Shown here: positions 7,051-14,206 of the stretch, piece after piece
Position numbering within the stretch: position 1 is the stretch's first letter
How the letters are laid out: every line of letters starts with the position of its first letter
Assembly (NCBI GenBank): GCA_051877855.1
Contig: JBJEJH010000048.1
Span: forward strand, 1 to 24,722
Reading direction: 5' to 3'
Length of the DNA stretch: 24,722 bases
Origin: MGBC120314 sp051877855
GTDB lineage: Bacteria > Bacillota > Clostridia > Lachnospirales > Lachnospiraceae
Made by a program: the position numbers and the translations under genes
Notes under the pieces: model-generated
Database searches by the model: none
The model's input: only the letters and a program-made list of their open reading frames with translations
Told to the model about the DNA's origin: nothing

Positions 7051-7079
7051 CATATCGATATGTTAATTGAAATTTCAAT
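7051..7079. promoter_or_regulatory. Palindromes around the predicted transcription start
   Basis: CATATCGATATG (7051-7062) and ATTGAAATTTCAAT (7066-7079) are perfect palindromes at and just after the predicted start of the 207-aa transcript. A second palindrome with the same TATCGATA core, TTTATCGATAAA, lies at 7135-7146, upstream of the promoter. They could be operators additional to the LexA box; AT-richness makes some of this possible by chance. Confidence 0.35.
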
Positions 7080-7082
7080 ATT

Positions 7083-7111
7083 ATATTAGCAAACATATGT
7101 TCGGATGTCAA
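7083..7111 (-). promoter_or_regulatory. LexA-boxed promoter of the 207-aa gene
   Basis: On the minus strand TTGACA (7106-7111), a 17-base spacer and TAATAT (7083-7088). The spacer contains CGAACATATGTTTG (7090-7103), a full match to the Gram-positive LexA/DinR consensus CGAACRNRYGTTYG. Bound LexA would block RNA polymerase. No other gene starts between here and 6854 apart from the possible leader ORF. Confidence 0.85.
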
Positions 7112-7165
7112 GTATTTTTAATGTAAAAGATTTATTTATCGATAAATTGAACAACAGCTTTTATT

Positions 7166-7333
7166 CTATTTCACTTCAACCTCTGTTCCTTTGTTAAAAT
7201 GTACCCGGACAATATTTCTGCAATTAGGACACTTCAGCTCAATAAAGAAGCTAATATTCATCGTTTCCTGTGTGGCTCCAAAGTCAAAAATTCGCTTCTT
7301 GCATAAAGGACAGTAATTCTTCTCACTTATCAT
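7166..7333 (-). CDS. 55-aa zinc-ribbon protein
   Basis: A small protein with two knuckles, CPLC near the N-terminus and CPNC about 30 residues later, joined by a beta-prone segment (ISFFIELKCPNCRNIVRV). This resembles Com-type translational regulators of phage Mu-like elements and other short zinc ribbons that bind nucleic acid or protein. An AGAGGTG site is well spaced for the ATG at 7333; a second ATG two codons upstream lies too close to it. The gene has its own LexA-boxed promoter at 7403-7431 and lies just before the promoter of the 207-aa gene. Function is unproven; SOS control and small size suggest a regulator of the neighbouring gene or a phage remnant. Confidence 0.7.
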   Translation of the reverse strand: MISEKNYCPLCKKRIFDFGATQETMNISFFIELKCPNCRNIVRVHFNKGTEVEVK

Positions 7334-7402
7334 GATCATCACCTCTTTAGTTCATCATAACTTATATCACTATAAAAATAGTTCTACCGACATCCTATAT
7401 AA

Positions 7403-7431
7403 AAAATACCAAACATACGTTCGATTGTCAA
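7403..7431 (-). promoter_or_regulatory. LexA-boxed promoter of the zinc-ribbon gene
   Basis: On the minus strand TTGACA (7426-7431), a 17-base spacer and TATTTT (7403-7408), with CGAACGTATGTTTG (7410-7423) in the spacer, again a full match to the LexA/DinR consensus. Geometry is identical to the promoter at 7083-7111, so the two genes should respond together to DNA damage. Confidence 0.83.
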
Positions 7432-7472
7432 GGGATTTATTTTTTTATCACTCTTCCCATGTTATAATCTCT

Positions 7473-7991
7473 TTATCTTCTACGCACCGCAATCCAATCC
7501 ATCACGATCTTCGCCAGAATTACTCCTACGATAACACCGAAGCTGTCAAGCAGGACGTCGGTCACTTGTCCGCTTCGTCCCGGCACAAACAGTTGATGAA
7601 ACTCATCACTGCAGGCATAACATATTCCTATAGCGGTTGATGCGAGTATCTGCTTACGGCGGGAATTTCTATTCGGTGCTGTATTTAACTCGACCGAATT
7701 CATTTCGACCGATTTGACCTTTCCGGTATCCACCAGCGCACCCACCAACAGTACTCCAAGTAATGCATATTCCATCCAATGTGCACATTTACGTACACCA
7801 TATTCGATTCGCTCCGCAAATTCTAACTGCTGCCCCATATTCCATCCATCAAATCCCGGCACAATCAGATTTCCCACCATCATTCCAACCGAATTGCTAA
7901 CCATTGTGGACTCCTCCGCCGTCTGTGCCGAGAAGGCGAAGATCACCATCATCCATAAAATTGTTACTATAATAAATACTTTTTTTCTCAT
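7473..7991 (-). CDS. VanZ family membrane protein
   Basis: A 172-residue integral membrane protein with about four hydrophobic segments: the N-terminal FIIVTILWMMVIFAFSAQ, one around residues 75-88, one around 117-128 and a C-terminal one at 148-166. VanZ-like landmarks are RKCAHWMEYALLG and SDEFHQLFVPGRSGQVTDVLLDSFG. The family is named for enterococcal VanZ, which gives low-level teicoplanin resistance; the role of stand-alone members is unclear but is probably at the envelope. A consensus promoter lies upstream in the intergenic region shared with the divergent XRE-dehydrogenase gene. I see no terminator after it, so read-through into the zinc-ribbon gene is possible. Confidence 0.85.
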   Translation of the reverse strand: MRKKVFIIVTILWMMVIFAFSAQTAEESTMVSNSVGMMVGNLIVPGFDGWNMGQQLEFAERIEYGVRKCAHWMEYALLGVLLVGALVDTGKVKSVEMNSVELNTAPNRNSRRKQILASTAIGICYACSDEFHQLFVPGRSGQVTDVLLDSFGVIVGVILAKIVMDWIAVRRR

Positions 7992-8033
7992 AATCTCAAA
8001 TTCTTTCCCTGTATGACTTTATAATTCCAATCC

Positions 8034-8063
8034 ACTATAACCCGAATCCACAATCCATGTCAA
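8034..8063 (-). promoter_or_regulatory. Promoter of the VanZ gene
   Basis: TTGACA (8058-8063), an 18-base spacer and TATAGT (8034-8039) on the minus strand, about 43 bases before the VanZ start. It diverges from the promoter at 8141-8169, with a 19-bp palindrome between the two. Confidence 0.7.
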
Positions 8064-8077
8064 TTTCCCCTTAGTTT

Positions 8078-8096
8078 ATGTTGTTAAAAACAACAT
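8078..8096. promoter_or_regulatory. 19-bp palindrome, candidate operator
   Basis: ATGTTGTTAAAAACAACAT is a perfect inverted repeat (8-bp arms, 3-base centre) between the divergent VanZ and XRE-dehydrogenase promoters. Related half-sites occur at the -35 (TTGTTGCAC) and before the ribosome site (GCAACATTT). It suits an XRE dimer, plausibly the HTH domain of the adjacent fusion gene, which is inference. Confidence 0.5.
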
Positions 8097-8140
8097 TCCT
8101 ATTCTTTCCTCATTATTTTAAAAAAATGCATCAATTTTTG

Positions 8141-8169
8141 TTGCACCGGAAACATTCTTCTGCTATATT
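8141..8169 (+). promoter_or_regulatory. Promoter of the XRE-dehydrogenase gene
   Basis: TTGCAC (8141-8146), a 17-base spacer and TATATT (8164-8169), leaving a leader of about 95 bases before the ATG at 8273. Confidence 0.7.
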
Positions 8170-8272
8170 CATTTTATAGTGATTTTATAGCAATCTCTAT
8201 GCAATGCCATGTCTATTTTACAAATTATTTTTTGTTACTTTTAGCAACATTTATTTTACAAGGAGGATTTAT

Positions 8273-9805
8273 ATGAAGAAATTTTCATCCAAACGACTTT
8301 CTGACACCGTTACAACAAGAAGAAAGGCGTTACATATGACTCAGGAACAACTGGCTTCGTTATCCGGGATGAACCGTTCCATGCTTAGTCGTCTTGAGAA
8401 GGATTCCTATGTTCCTTCCATCGAGCAATTGGACCGGTTGACCGAAGTGCTTGGATTCGACGTGACCGACCTCTATGAGGATGATGGAAAGAGCCCGGCT
8501 ATTACCCCCGAGGACGTAAACAAGAACACACCCCGGACTCCTTCCCATAAGAATTCAATTGCTTCCTGCAACATCGCCGTGGCCGGAACCGGATATGTAG
8601 GACTTTCTCTCGCGGTTCTTCTTGCTCAGCACAATCATGTCACCGCCGTGGACATTATCCCGGAGAAGGTGGAGAAGATCAATCATCGTATTTCACCCAT
8701 TCAGGATGAATACATCGAAAAGTACCTGGCCGGGAAGCAGTTAGACCTTACTGCCACCACGGACGGTGATACTGCTTACAGGGATGCAGACTTTGTCATC
8801 ATCGCCGCACCAACCAACTATGACAGCCAGAAGAACTTCTTCGACACCTCTGCGGTGGAAGCTGTCATTGAGCAGGTTCTTTCTGTTAATTCGAAAGCGG
8901 TAATGGTTATCAAATCCACCATTCCTGTAGGATACACCGAATCGGTTCGAGGGAAATATAAATGTAAGAATATTATTTTTAGTCCGGAATTTTTGCGGGA
9001 GAGCAAAGCTCTTTATGATAACCTTTATCCATCACGCATTATTATAGGAACCGACCCCGAGAATAAGAAACTCGATGCTGCGGCCCACACATTTGCAGCT
9101 CTCCTTAAGCAGGGTGCCCTGAAGGACAATATCGAAACACTGTTTATGGGCTTTACGGAGGCTGAGGCGGTGAAACTTTTCGCCAATACCTATCTGGCGC
9201 TTCGTGTATCTTACTTTAATGAATTAGATACCTATGCCGAGACCAAGGGACTTAATACACAGTCCATCATTGATGGTGTATGCCTGGATCCGCGAATCGG
9301 TACTCATTATAATAATCCATCCTTTGGTTATGGAGGATATTGTCTTCCTAAGGATACTAAGCAGCTGCTGGCCAACTTCCGGGATGTTCCGGAGAACTTA
9401 ATCGAGGCAATTGTTGAGAGTAATCGCACCCGCAAGGATTTTATCGCAGATCAGGTACTGAAAAAGGCCGGCTACTACAGTTATGCCACCGAAAACACCT
9501 ATGATCAGTCCCATGAAAAATCCGTGACCATCGGTGTTTACCGCCTGACTATGAAGAGTAATTCCGATAATTTCCGTCAATCCTCCATTCAGGGTGTTAT
9601 GAAACGTTGCAAGGCCAAGGGAGCAAACCTTGTGATCTATGAGCCAACACTTCCGGATGGTACGACTTTCTTTGGAAGTAAAGTGGTAAATGACCTTGAT
9701 ACCTTTAAGAAAATGAGCGACTGCATCATCGCCAACCGGTTTGATGATGTGCTCTTGGATGTACAGGAGAAAGTTTATACAAGAGATTTGTTTCGAAGAG
9801 ACTAA
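8273..9805 (+). CDS. XRE domain fused to UDP-glucose/GDP-mannose dehydrogenase
   Basis: A 510-residue fusion. Residues 10-68 are an XRE HTH (RRKALHMTQEQLASLSGMNRSMLSRLE, then the helix ending GFDVTDLY). A polar linker (69-98) leads to a complete nucleotide-sugar dehydrogenase: NAD site GTGYVGLS (105-112), SPEFLRES (237-244), KLFANTYLALRVSYFNE (from Lys301) and the catalytic Cys357 in GYGGYCLPKDT. It should oxidise UDP-glucose to UDP-glucuronate, or a related nucleotide sugar, with two NAD. AGGAGG six bases before 8273 fixes the start; upstream codons are AT-rich leader. The HTH keeps its key residues, so the enzyme may bind DNA and regulate itself or the glycan operon that converges on it. 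Ordinary Ugd proteins lack the first 95 residues. Confidence 0.92.
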   Translation: MKKFSSKRLSDTVTTRRKALHMTQEQLASLSGMNRSMLSRLEKDSYVPSIEQLDRLTEVLGFDVTDLYEDDGKSPAITPEDVNKNTPRTPSHKNSIASCNIAVAGTGYVGLSLAVLLAQHNHVTAVDIIPEKVEKINHRISPIQDEYIEKYLAGKQLDLTATTDGDTAYRDADFVIIAAPTNYDSQKNFFDTSAVEAVIEQVLSVNSKAVMVIKSTIPVGYTESVRGKYKCKNIIFSPEFLRESKALYDNLYPSRIIIGTDPENKKLDAAAHTFAALLKQGALKDNIETLFMGFTEAEAVKLFANTYLALRVSYFNELDTYAETKGLNTQSIIDGVCLDPRIGTHYNNPSFGYGGYCLPKDTKQLLANFRDVPENLIEAIVESNRTRKDFIADQVLKKAGYYSYATENTYDQSHEKSVTIGVYRLTMKSNSDNFRQSSIQGVMKRCKAKGANLVIYEPTLPDGTTFFGSKVVNDLDTFKKMSDCIIANRFDDVLLDVQEKVYTRDLFRRD

Positions 9806-9810
9806 ATAAG

Positions 9811-9890
9811 AACAGCACAAGGTGCGACTTGAGATGACCTCCAAAAATTAGACTTTTGAAGAGGCACATCTATGCCCTCCTTGTGCTGTT
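9811..9890. terminator. Long inverted repeat between convergent genes
   Basis: AACAGCACAAGG (9811-9822) and its exact complement (9879-9890) form a 12-bp stem around a 56-base insert that can itself fold (GGCA/TGCC, 9863-9876). It starts six bases after the dehydrogenase stop and ends six bases before the GT2 stop, so it probably ends transcription from both sides. The T-tracts are weak and the loop is large for a terminator. Confidence 0.65.
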
Positions 9891-9895
9891 TCATA

Positions 9896-12187
9896 TTATA
9901 TTTCTACATAGCTTTCGTACATGGTGTACATCTTATGGAGAGCAATGCCCACCTGATACTTTCCGGGCTTAATCTTCTCCTTAAGGAACACCGTCTCGAA
10001 TCCTACCAGTGTGGTTCCCCGTCTTGTCGGCCCCTTGCGTCCCGGTCTTACAATATCATTGCGATACATAATTCCCGTAGGAATCTTATAGCTGTTCTCC
10101 CCATTTTTAAGTATGAGTTCGATCTTGTTGTGATCATTATTCTTCTTTCTGGCATCATAGGCCCATCCCGAAGCTCTCACTGTATCATTTCCGCACACCA
10201 CGGACTCCAGGTTCGATACAAGAAGCATTCCATTATTGTCACACCGGATGTATCCCGGCATATCCTTATCCCCGAAATGCTCCGGCTTGGATGGCAGGAT
10301 GGCATTGTTCATATCAAATGAAAAATCACCCTTGTCCTTGGTAAGATTCGGATTATAACATGGATCATACCCTCCGGCAAACTTTGGATGCATGGTATAT
10401 AGCTTCGCCATCTCACGCTTTCTGCGCTCTTCCTTCTCGGCAGCTTTCGCATCAAGACCACGGCTGACGGATTCGTGATGAACCAGAGCCACATCATTGC
10501 GAAGAACATTGTGATAGCCCGCCTCCACCAATTTAAAGCAAAGAGCCACATCATTGTAGGCCACCGGAAGATCCTCATCGAATCCTCCCACTTCATAGAA
10601 TTTTTTCTTTTCAACCATAAGGCATGCCCCCGTCACCACAGAGAAGTTATAATCCAGAAGATTACGTCCATAGTAATAATTCAGATTATCCATGCTGCCA
10701 TAAAGGCAATGTCCCGGTCCGATCTGAAGATTCAGCACACCTGCATGTTGAAGGCGGATGGTATCAGGATAATATAATTTGCAGCCCACCGCACCGGTAT
10801 AGGATACCTGTGCCTGTCCCGCCAGGATGGAAAGCCACTCCACCGTCTCACCCTGAAGATTCGGGTTCTTCTTAACCGCCTCGGTAATTTCGATATCATC
10901 ATTTAAGAATAACAGCAATTCACCCTGTGCGTTGGCCGCCCCGATATTACACATCCGGGAGAAATTGAATTCCATCGGTTCATAGATATACCGGATACGA
11001 GTTCCCGAATCCTTCGACGACTGGGTTCTTTTTAGCGGATACTGCTGATTCAGCCCTGTAATCAGTGCCTCGATCTTCGCCTTATTCTCCTCATTACTTC
11101 CGTTATCCACCACCAGAATTTCGTAATTCTCATAGTCGGTCTTGTTACAGATACTGGTAAGTCCCTGGGTCAATACCGGCACATTATCCTTGGATGGAAT
11201 AATAATCGAAACCAGAGGATTTCCCTGTGGAATATATGTCACACGCAATTGTGCAATATCCGGAATCAATGTAAGTTTCCCCACCAGGCCGCGACGCTCC
11301 AGCGCTTCTTCCTTGGCCCTGCGTGTCGAATCCATGACATAGGACTTCGCTGTCATGGAATTGGCTGTAGATTCCTGACGCATTCTCCAGTGATACAGAA
11401 TCTTCGGCACATGTCCGATACGGGTGGTTTTTTCCATCAAACGAAGTACCAGATCATAATCCTGAGATCCCTCGAATCCCACCCGAAGGCCGCCAAGCTC
11501 ATCCAGAAGGTTCTTGCGATATACGGACAAATGACAGGTATACATATAGGACATGAAAGTTTCCGGAGACCAATCCGGCTTAAAGAACGGATCCCTGCGA
11601 ACCTTACCATCCTCACTGATCTTATCCTCATCGGTATAGATAAAGTCCAGACTTGGATCTTCATTTAACTTCTTAACAATTTCATATAATGCATTCGGTG
11701 CATAGAGGTCATCACAGTCACACAGCGCCACAAACTCACCCTTGGCTGCGTTGATTCCATCATTGGTGCAGCGGGAAATATGACCATTTTCGCTGCGATA
11801 AATCACCGTAATGTCTGCTGCCGCTACCTCGGGACGTTTCTCTGTAGCCATCCGATTCTTATCATATTCCGCAAGTACGGTTCGCACCGACTCCTGCGTG
11901 GAAGCATCATCCACCAATATGATTTCAAAATTGCGGTAGGTCTGGCAAAGTACCGAATCGATACACTCCCGCAACATATTATCCGCAACGTTATACACCG
12001 GAATCACCACGGAGATCAAGGGATTATATTCCAGGGGTTCCGCCGCCATAATATTTCTCTCATTTCCTGCGATCCATTTTTTATAAATATCACGGACATG
12101 ACGTCTTAATTTTAATTTGTACAACACCACATCCATTCCCTCATTGCGAAGGACCCGCAGTGCTTTTTTTGCTAGCATCAATGACAT
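9896..12187 (-). CDS. Glycosyltransferase with two GT2 (GT-A) domains
   Basis: A 763-residue cytosolic enzyme for glycan assembly. After a basic N-terminus, the first GT2 domain begins at LISVVIPVYN (about 58), with DDAS, the metal site DCDD and the acceptor-side DYDLVLR motif. A second starts at LVSIIIPSKDN (about 325), with VVDNGS, LNDD and GGFDEDLPVAYNDVALCFK. The last 120 residues form a beta-rich domain (VVCGNDTVRASGWAYD). Paired GT2 domains are common in bacterial heteropolysaccharide and rhamnan synthesis, where each adds one linkage. It is the last gene of the dTDP-rhamnose/ABC-export operon and its only glycosyltransferase, so it probably uses dTDP-L-rhamnose plus another donor. Linkages cannot be deduced. 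AAAGGAAG supports the start. Confidence 0.9.
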   Translation of the reverse strand: MSLMLAKKALRVLRNEGMDVVLYKLKLRRHVRDIYKKWIAGNERNIMAAEPLEYNPLISVVIPVYNVADNMLRECIDSVLCQTYRNFEIILVDDASTQESVRTVLAEYDKNRMATEKRPEVAAADITVIYRSENGHISRCTNDGINAAKGEFVALCDCDDLYAPNALYEIVKKLNEDPSLDFIYTDEDKISEDGKVRRDPFFKPDWSPETFMSYMYTCHLSVYRKNLLDELGGLRVGFEGSQDYDLVLRLMEKTTRIGHVPKILYHWRMRQESTANSMTAKSYVMDSTRRAKEEALERRGLVGKLTLIPDIAQLRVTYIPQGNPLVSIIIPSKDNVPVLTQGLTSICNKTDYENYEILVVDNGSNEENKAKIEALITGLNQQYPLKRTQSSKDSGTRIRYIYEPMEFNFSRMCNIGAANAQGELLLFLNDDIEITEAVKKNPNLQGETVEWLSILAGQAQVSYTGAVGCKLYYPDTIRLQHAGVLNLQIGPGHCLYGSMDNLNYYYGRNLLDYNFSVVTGACLMVEKKKFYEVGGFDEDLPVAYNDVALCFKLVEAGYHNVLRNDVALVHHESVSRGLDAKAAEKEERRKREMAKLYTMHPKFAGGYDPCYNPNLTKDKGDFSFDMNNAILPSKPEHFGDKDMPGYIRCDNNGMLLVSNLESVVCGNDTVRASGWAYDARKKNNDHNKIELILKNGENSYKIPTGIMYRNDIVRPGRKGPTRRGTTLVGFETVFLKEKIKPGKYQVGIALHKMYTMYESYVEI

Positions 12188-12205
12188 AGTTTGCTTCCTT
12201 TCTTG

Positions 12206-14173
12206 TTATCTCCCAAACTTTGCCAAGAAGTTTTTAATGGTTCTTCCCGGATGAGTGATCCGATTCTTCCAGCGATCGACAAACTCACTCTTTCTGTGCA
12301 TCTTGATGTGACAGGTCACCAAGTCTCTGCGATGTGGCCCCATGGTATGATTGATCTCATTCAAATCCTTCATGATGGATTTAAACCACGGTTCATCATT
12401 CTGGAAGTTCTTACCGATATTGGTTACCCGCTTCCCGTAGTGACTCATGTACATATACTTGCGGTCTTTGCCGTGGACATACTGTTGATAGTTGTCTTCC
12501 ATTCTGGCAAAGACAGCAGCCTGACTTTCGTCAATGCCAAATTCCTCAAGATACTCTGTAAGGCTGATACGATGAAGGAGATATCCCTGATTCTCGCTGT
12601 AATAGTAATATAATGTACGGTATTTCAGATAGTCCACCGGTATCGGGCAATCCCATACCCACTCGTAATCAATCCATTTTAATTGCTTCGTCTCTTCTTC
12701 CACCATGAAGTTGCTTAGGATCGAATCCACATTGGAGATTGTACAGCATTTCATGGTACCAAGGAGCCGCATTCCGTCCTCCCCGATGAAAGACGCCTTG
12801 CCGAATACCTCTTCAAATGTGTCCGTCACCGTGAAGTCTGTCAGGTTTCCTGCCTGAACACCGGTGCTGCAGGTATCTCCTGCCGCCCCATAGATCATCG
12901 CCATAACCTCATGCATACGGGCAAGGAAATGATCCCGGTTCCCCAAGGCTGCGTTCACTCTCCCAGCCAGGCTTTCGCCCTTGACATATGGGAATTCCAC
13001 CCTTCCATCCCCACAGGAATGAATTGGAATCGGGCAAACATTACCCCCAAGGGACGCCAGCTTCTCATAATTCTTACGAAGATTATCTATATGTGCATAG
13101 GCTTCCTTGCGGAGAGCCTCCTTATATACCTTTCGGACTACTTCCGTGCCCCGGCATTCTTCAACGATCCGGGTACCGATCTGATATTGCGGCGCACGCA
13201 TGCGGTTGTACTTGGCATAAATGACACGGGAGGATTTCTGCAGATCCTCACTCACTGCCGAATTTTCACTCGCCGCCGGATTTTCACTCACCACCAGAAA
13301 GGAATTGGCCATATCCGGAAACATTCCATCCTCCGCCAGTGCATCGAAGGCTAAACGCTCATCAAAGAGCTCATAGCGATCCCGATCGAAGGCGGTGCAG
13401 GCACTGCGCACGCTGCCAAAGGATGGCATCCGGGCATCGGAATAAATCTCACTTGGAAGCTTGTAATCCGGCATCGGATAATAGAAATCATTCTTCTCAA
13501 ATCCGGCGCAGACAAGCATTTTCTCTAAGGTTTTCCGGGAGAAAGTGCGCACACGATCCACCGTCGCATAATTTTCAATACCATCAAATAACCGGCCGCT
13601 GTGGTCCTCGCTGGCACCTGAAAAGTACTTCAGACCATACTTATTCTCGATGGCGATAAAGAGCTTACCACCGGGTTTAAGAAAACTTCTGGCCCGCTTT
13701 AGCATATCCATAAATGGATTTTCACTGTTAATATAACAGATGGAATATTCAAATACCCCTATCAGGGTAACATAATCAAATTTCTCCGTAATCTTAATAT
13801 CTTCGAAGTTTCCCAACATGATCTTAAGATTATTGTATTGTTCATTTCGTGTGGCATTGATCATTGAACGGCGCTTTGAAAGCTCGATGGCCACCACATG
13901 ATCCACCTTGCGGCAAAACAGCCCTGTCAATGCGCCACAGCCGGAACCAATCTCCAGAAGGGAACCCTTCGGGTCAAAGTCATACCAGTCCAGAATATTC
14001 TCCCGCACATTGGATAAATGATACAGATGTGGCCAGGAATCGCCCGCAATCAACTGTTCTTCGATTGAAATCTCTTTGTTTCCTACCGCTTCCAGAAGCT
14101 CGTTTTCCACATCCCCATCACTGTAGAGATCCGTTCCGGAATAATAAGTTAAGTCAAATTTATCCTCAATCAT
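12206..14173 (-). CDS. SAM methyltransferase with kinase-like C-terminal domain (WbdD-like architecture)
   Basis: A 655-residue protein with two parts. Residues about 40-300 are a class I SAM methyltransferase: motif I LLEIGSGCG (72-80), the acidic strand end VVAIEL and a late FLKPGGKLFIAIENKYG segment. Residues about 325-600 look like an aminoglycoside/choline-kinase-type fold: RKVYKEALRKEAYAHI, FPYVKGESL, then NVDSILSNF and WIDYEW in the positions of the catalytic loop and metal-binding Asp. The usual His of HxDxxxxN is replaced by Asn. Methyltransferase-kinase fusion beside a Wzt with an extra domain matches WbdD of E. coli O8/O9, which caps polymer ends and sets chain length. Capping is inferred from architecture and position; SAM binding is well supported. 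Confidence 0.78.
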   Translation of the reverse strand: MIEDKFDLTYYSGTDLYSDGDVENELLEAVGNKEISIEEQLIAGDSWPHLYHLSNVRENILDWYDFDPKGSLLEIGSGCGALTGLFCRKVDHVVAIELSKRRSMINATRNEQYNNLKIMLGNFEDIKITEKFDYVTLIGVFEYSICYINSENPFMDMLKRARSFLKPGGKLFIAIENKYGLKYFSGASEDHSGRLFDGIENYATVDRVRTFSRKTLEKMLVCAGFEKNDFYYPMPDYKLPSEIYSDARMPSFGSVRSACTAFDRDRYELFDERLAFDALAEDGMFPDMANSFLVVSENPAASENSAVSEDLQKSSRVIYAKYNRMRAPQYQIGTRIVEECRGTEVVRKVYKEALRKEAYAHIDNLRKNYEKLASLGGNVCPIPIHSCGDGRVEFPYVKGESLAGRVNAALGNRDHFLARMHEVMAMIYGAAGDTCSTGVQAGNLTDFTVTDTFEEVFGKASFIGEDGMRLLGTMKCCTISNVDSILSNFMVEEETKQLKWIDYEWVWDCPIPVDYLKYRTLYYYYSENQGYLLHRISLTEYLEEFGIDESQAAVFARMEDNYQQYVHGKDRKYMYMSHYGKRVTNIGKNFQNDEPWFKSIMKDLNEINHTMGPHRRDLVTCHIKMHRKSEFVDRWKNRITHPGRTIKNFLAKFGR

Positions 14174-14206
14174 GAAGGTTTCCTTTCTTGTTCTTATCGT
14201 AAAATA

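Noticed and set aside
6926..7111. N-terminal part of the 86-aa minus-strand frame over the SOS promoter
   Set aside because: Its start lies within the LexA promoter, upstream of the predicted transcription start, so only the last 24 codons could be translated.
8204..8272. Longer start for the XRE-dehydrogenase gene
   Set aside because: The extra 23 codons are AT-rich leader with no ribosome site, whereas AGGAGG is ideally placed for the ATG at 8273.
12911..13659. Plus-strand frames of about 100-150 aa opposite the methyltransferase/kinase gene
   Set aside because: Compositionally odd (His/Arg/Pro-rich), no start signals, and fully overlapped by a gene with clear motifs and operon spacing.
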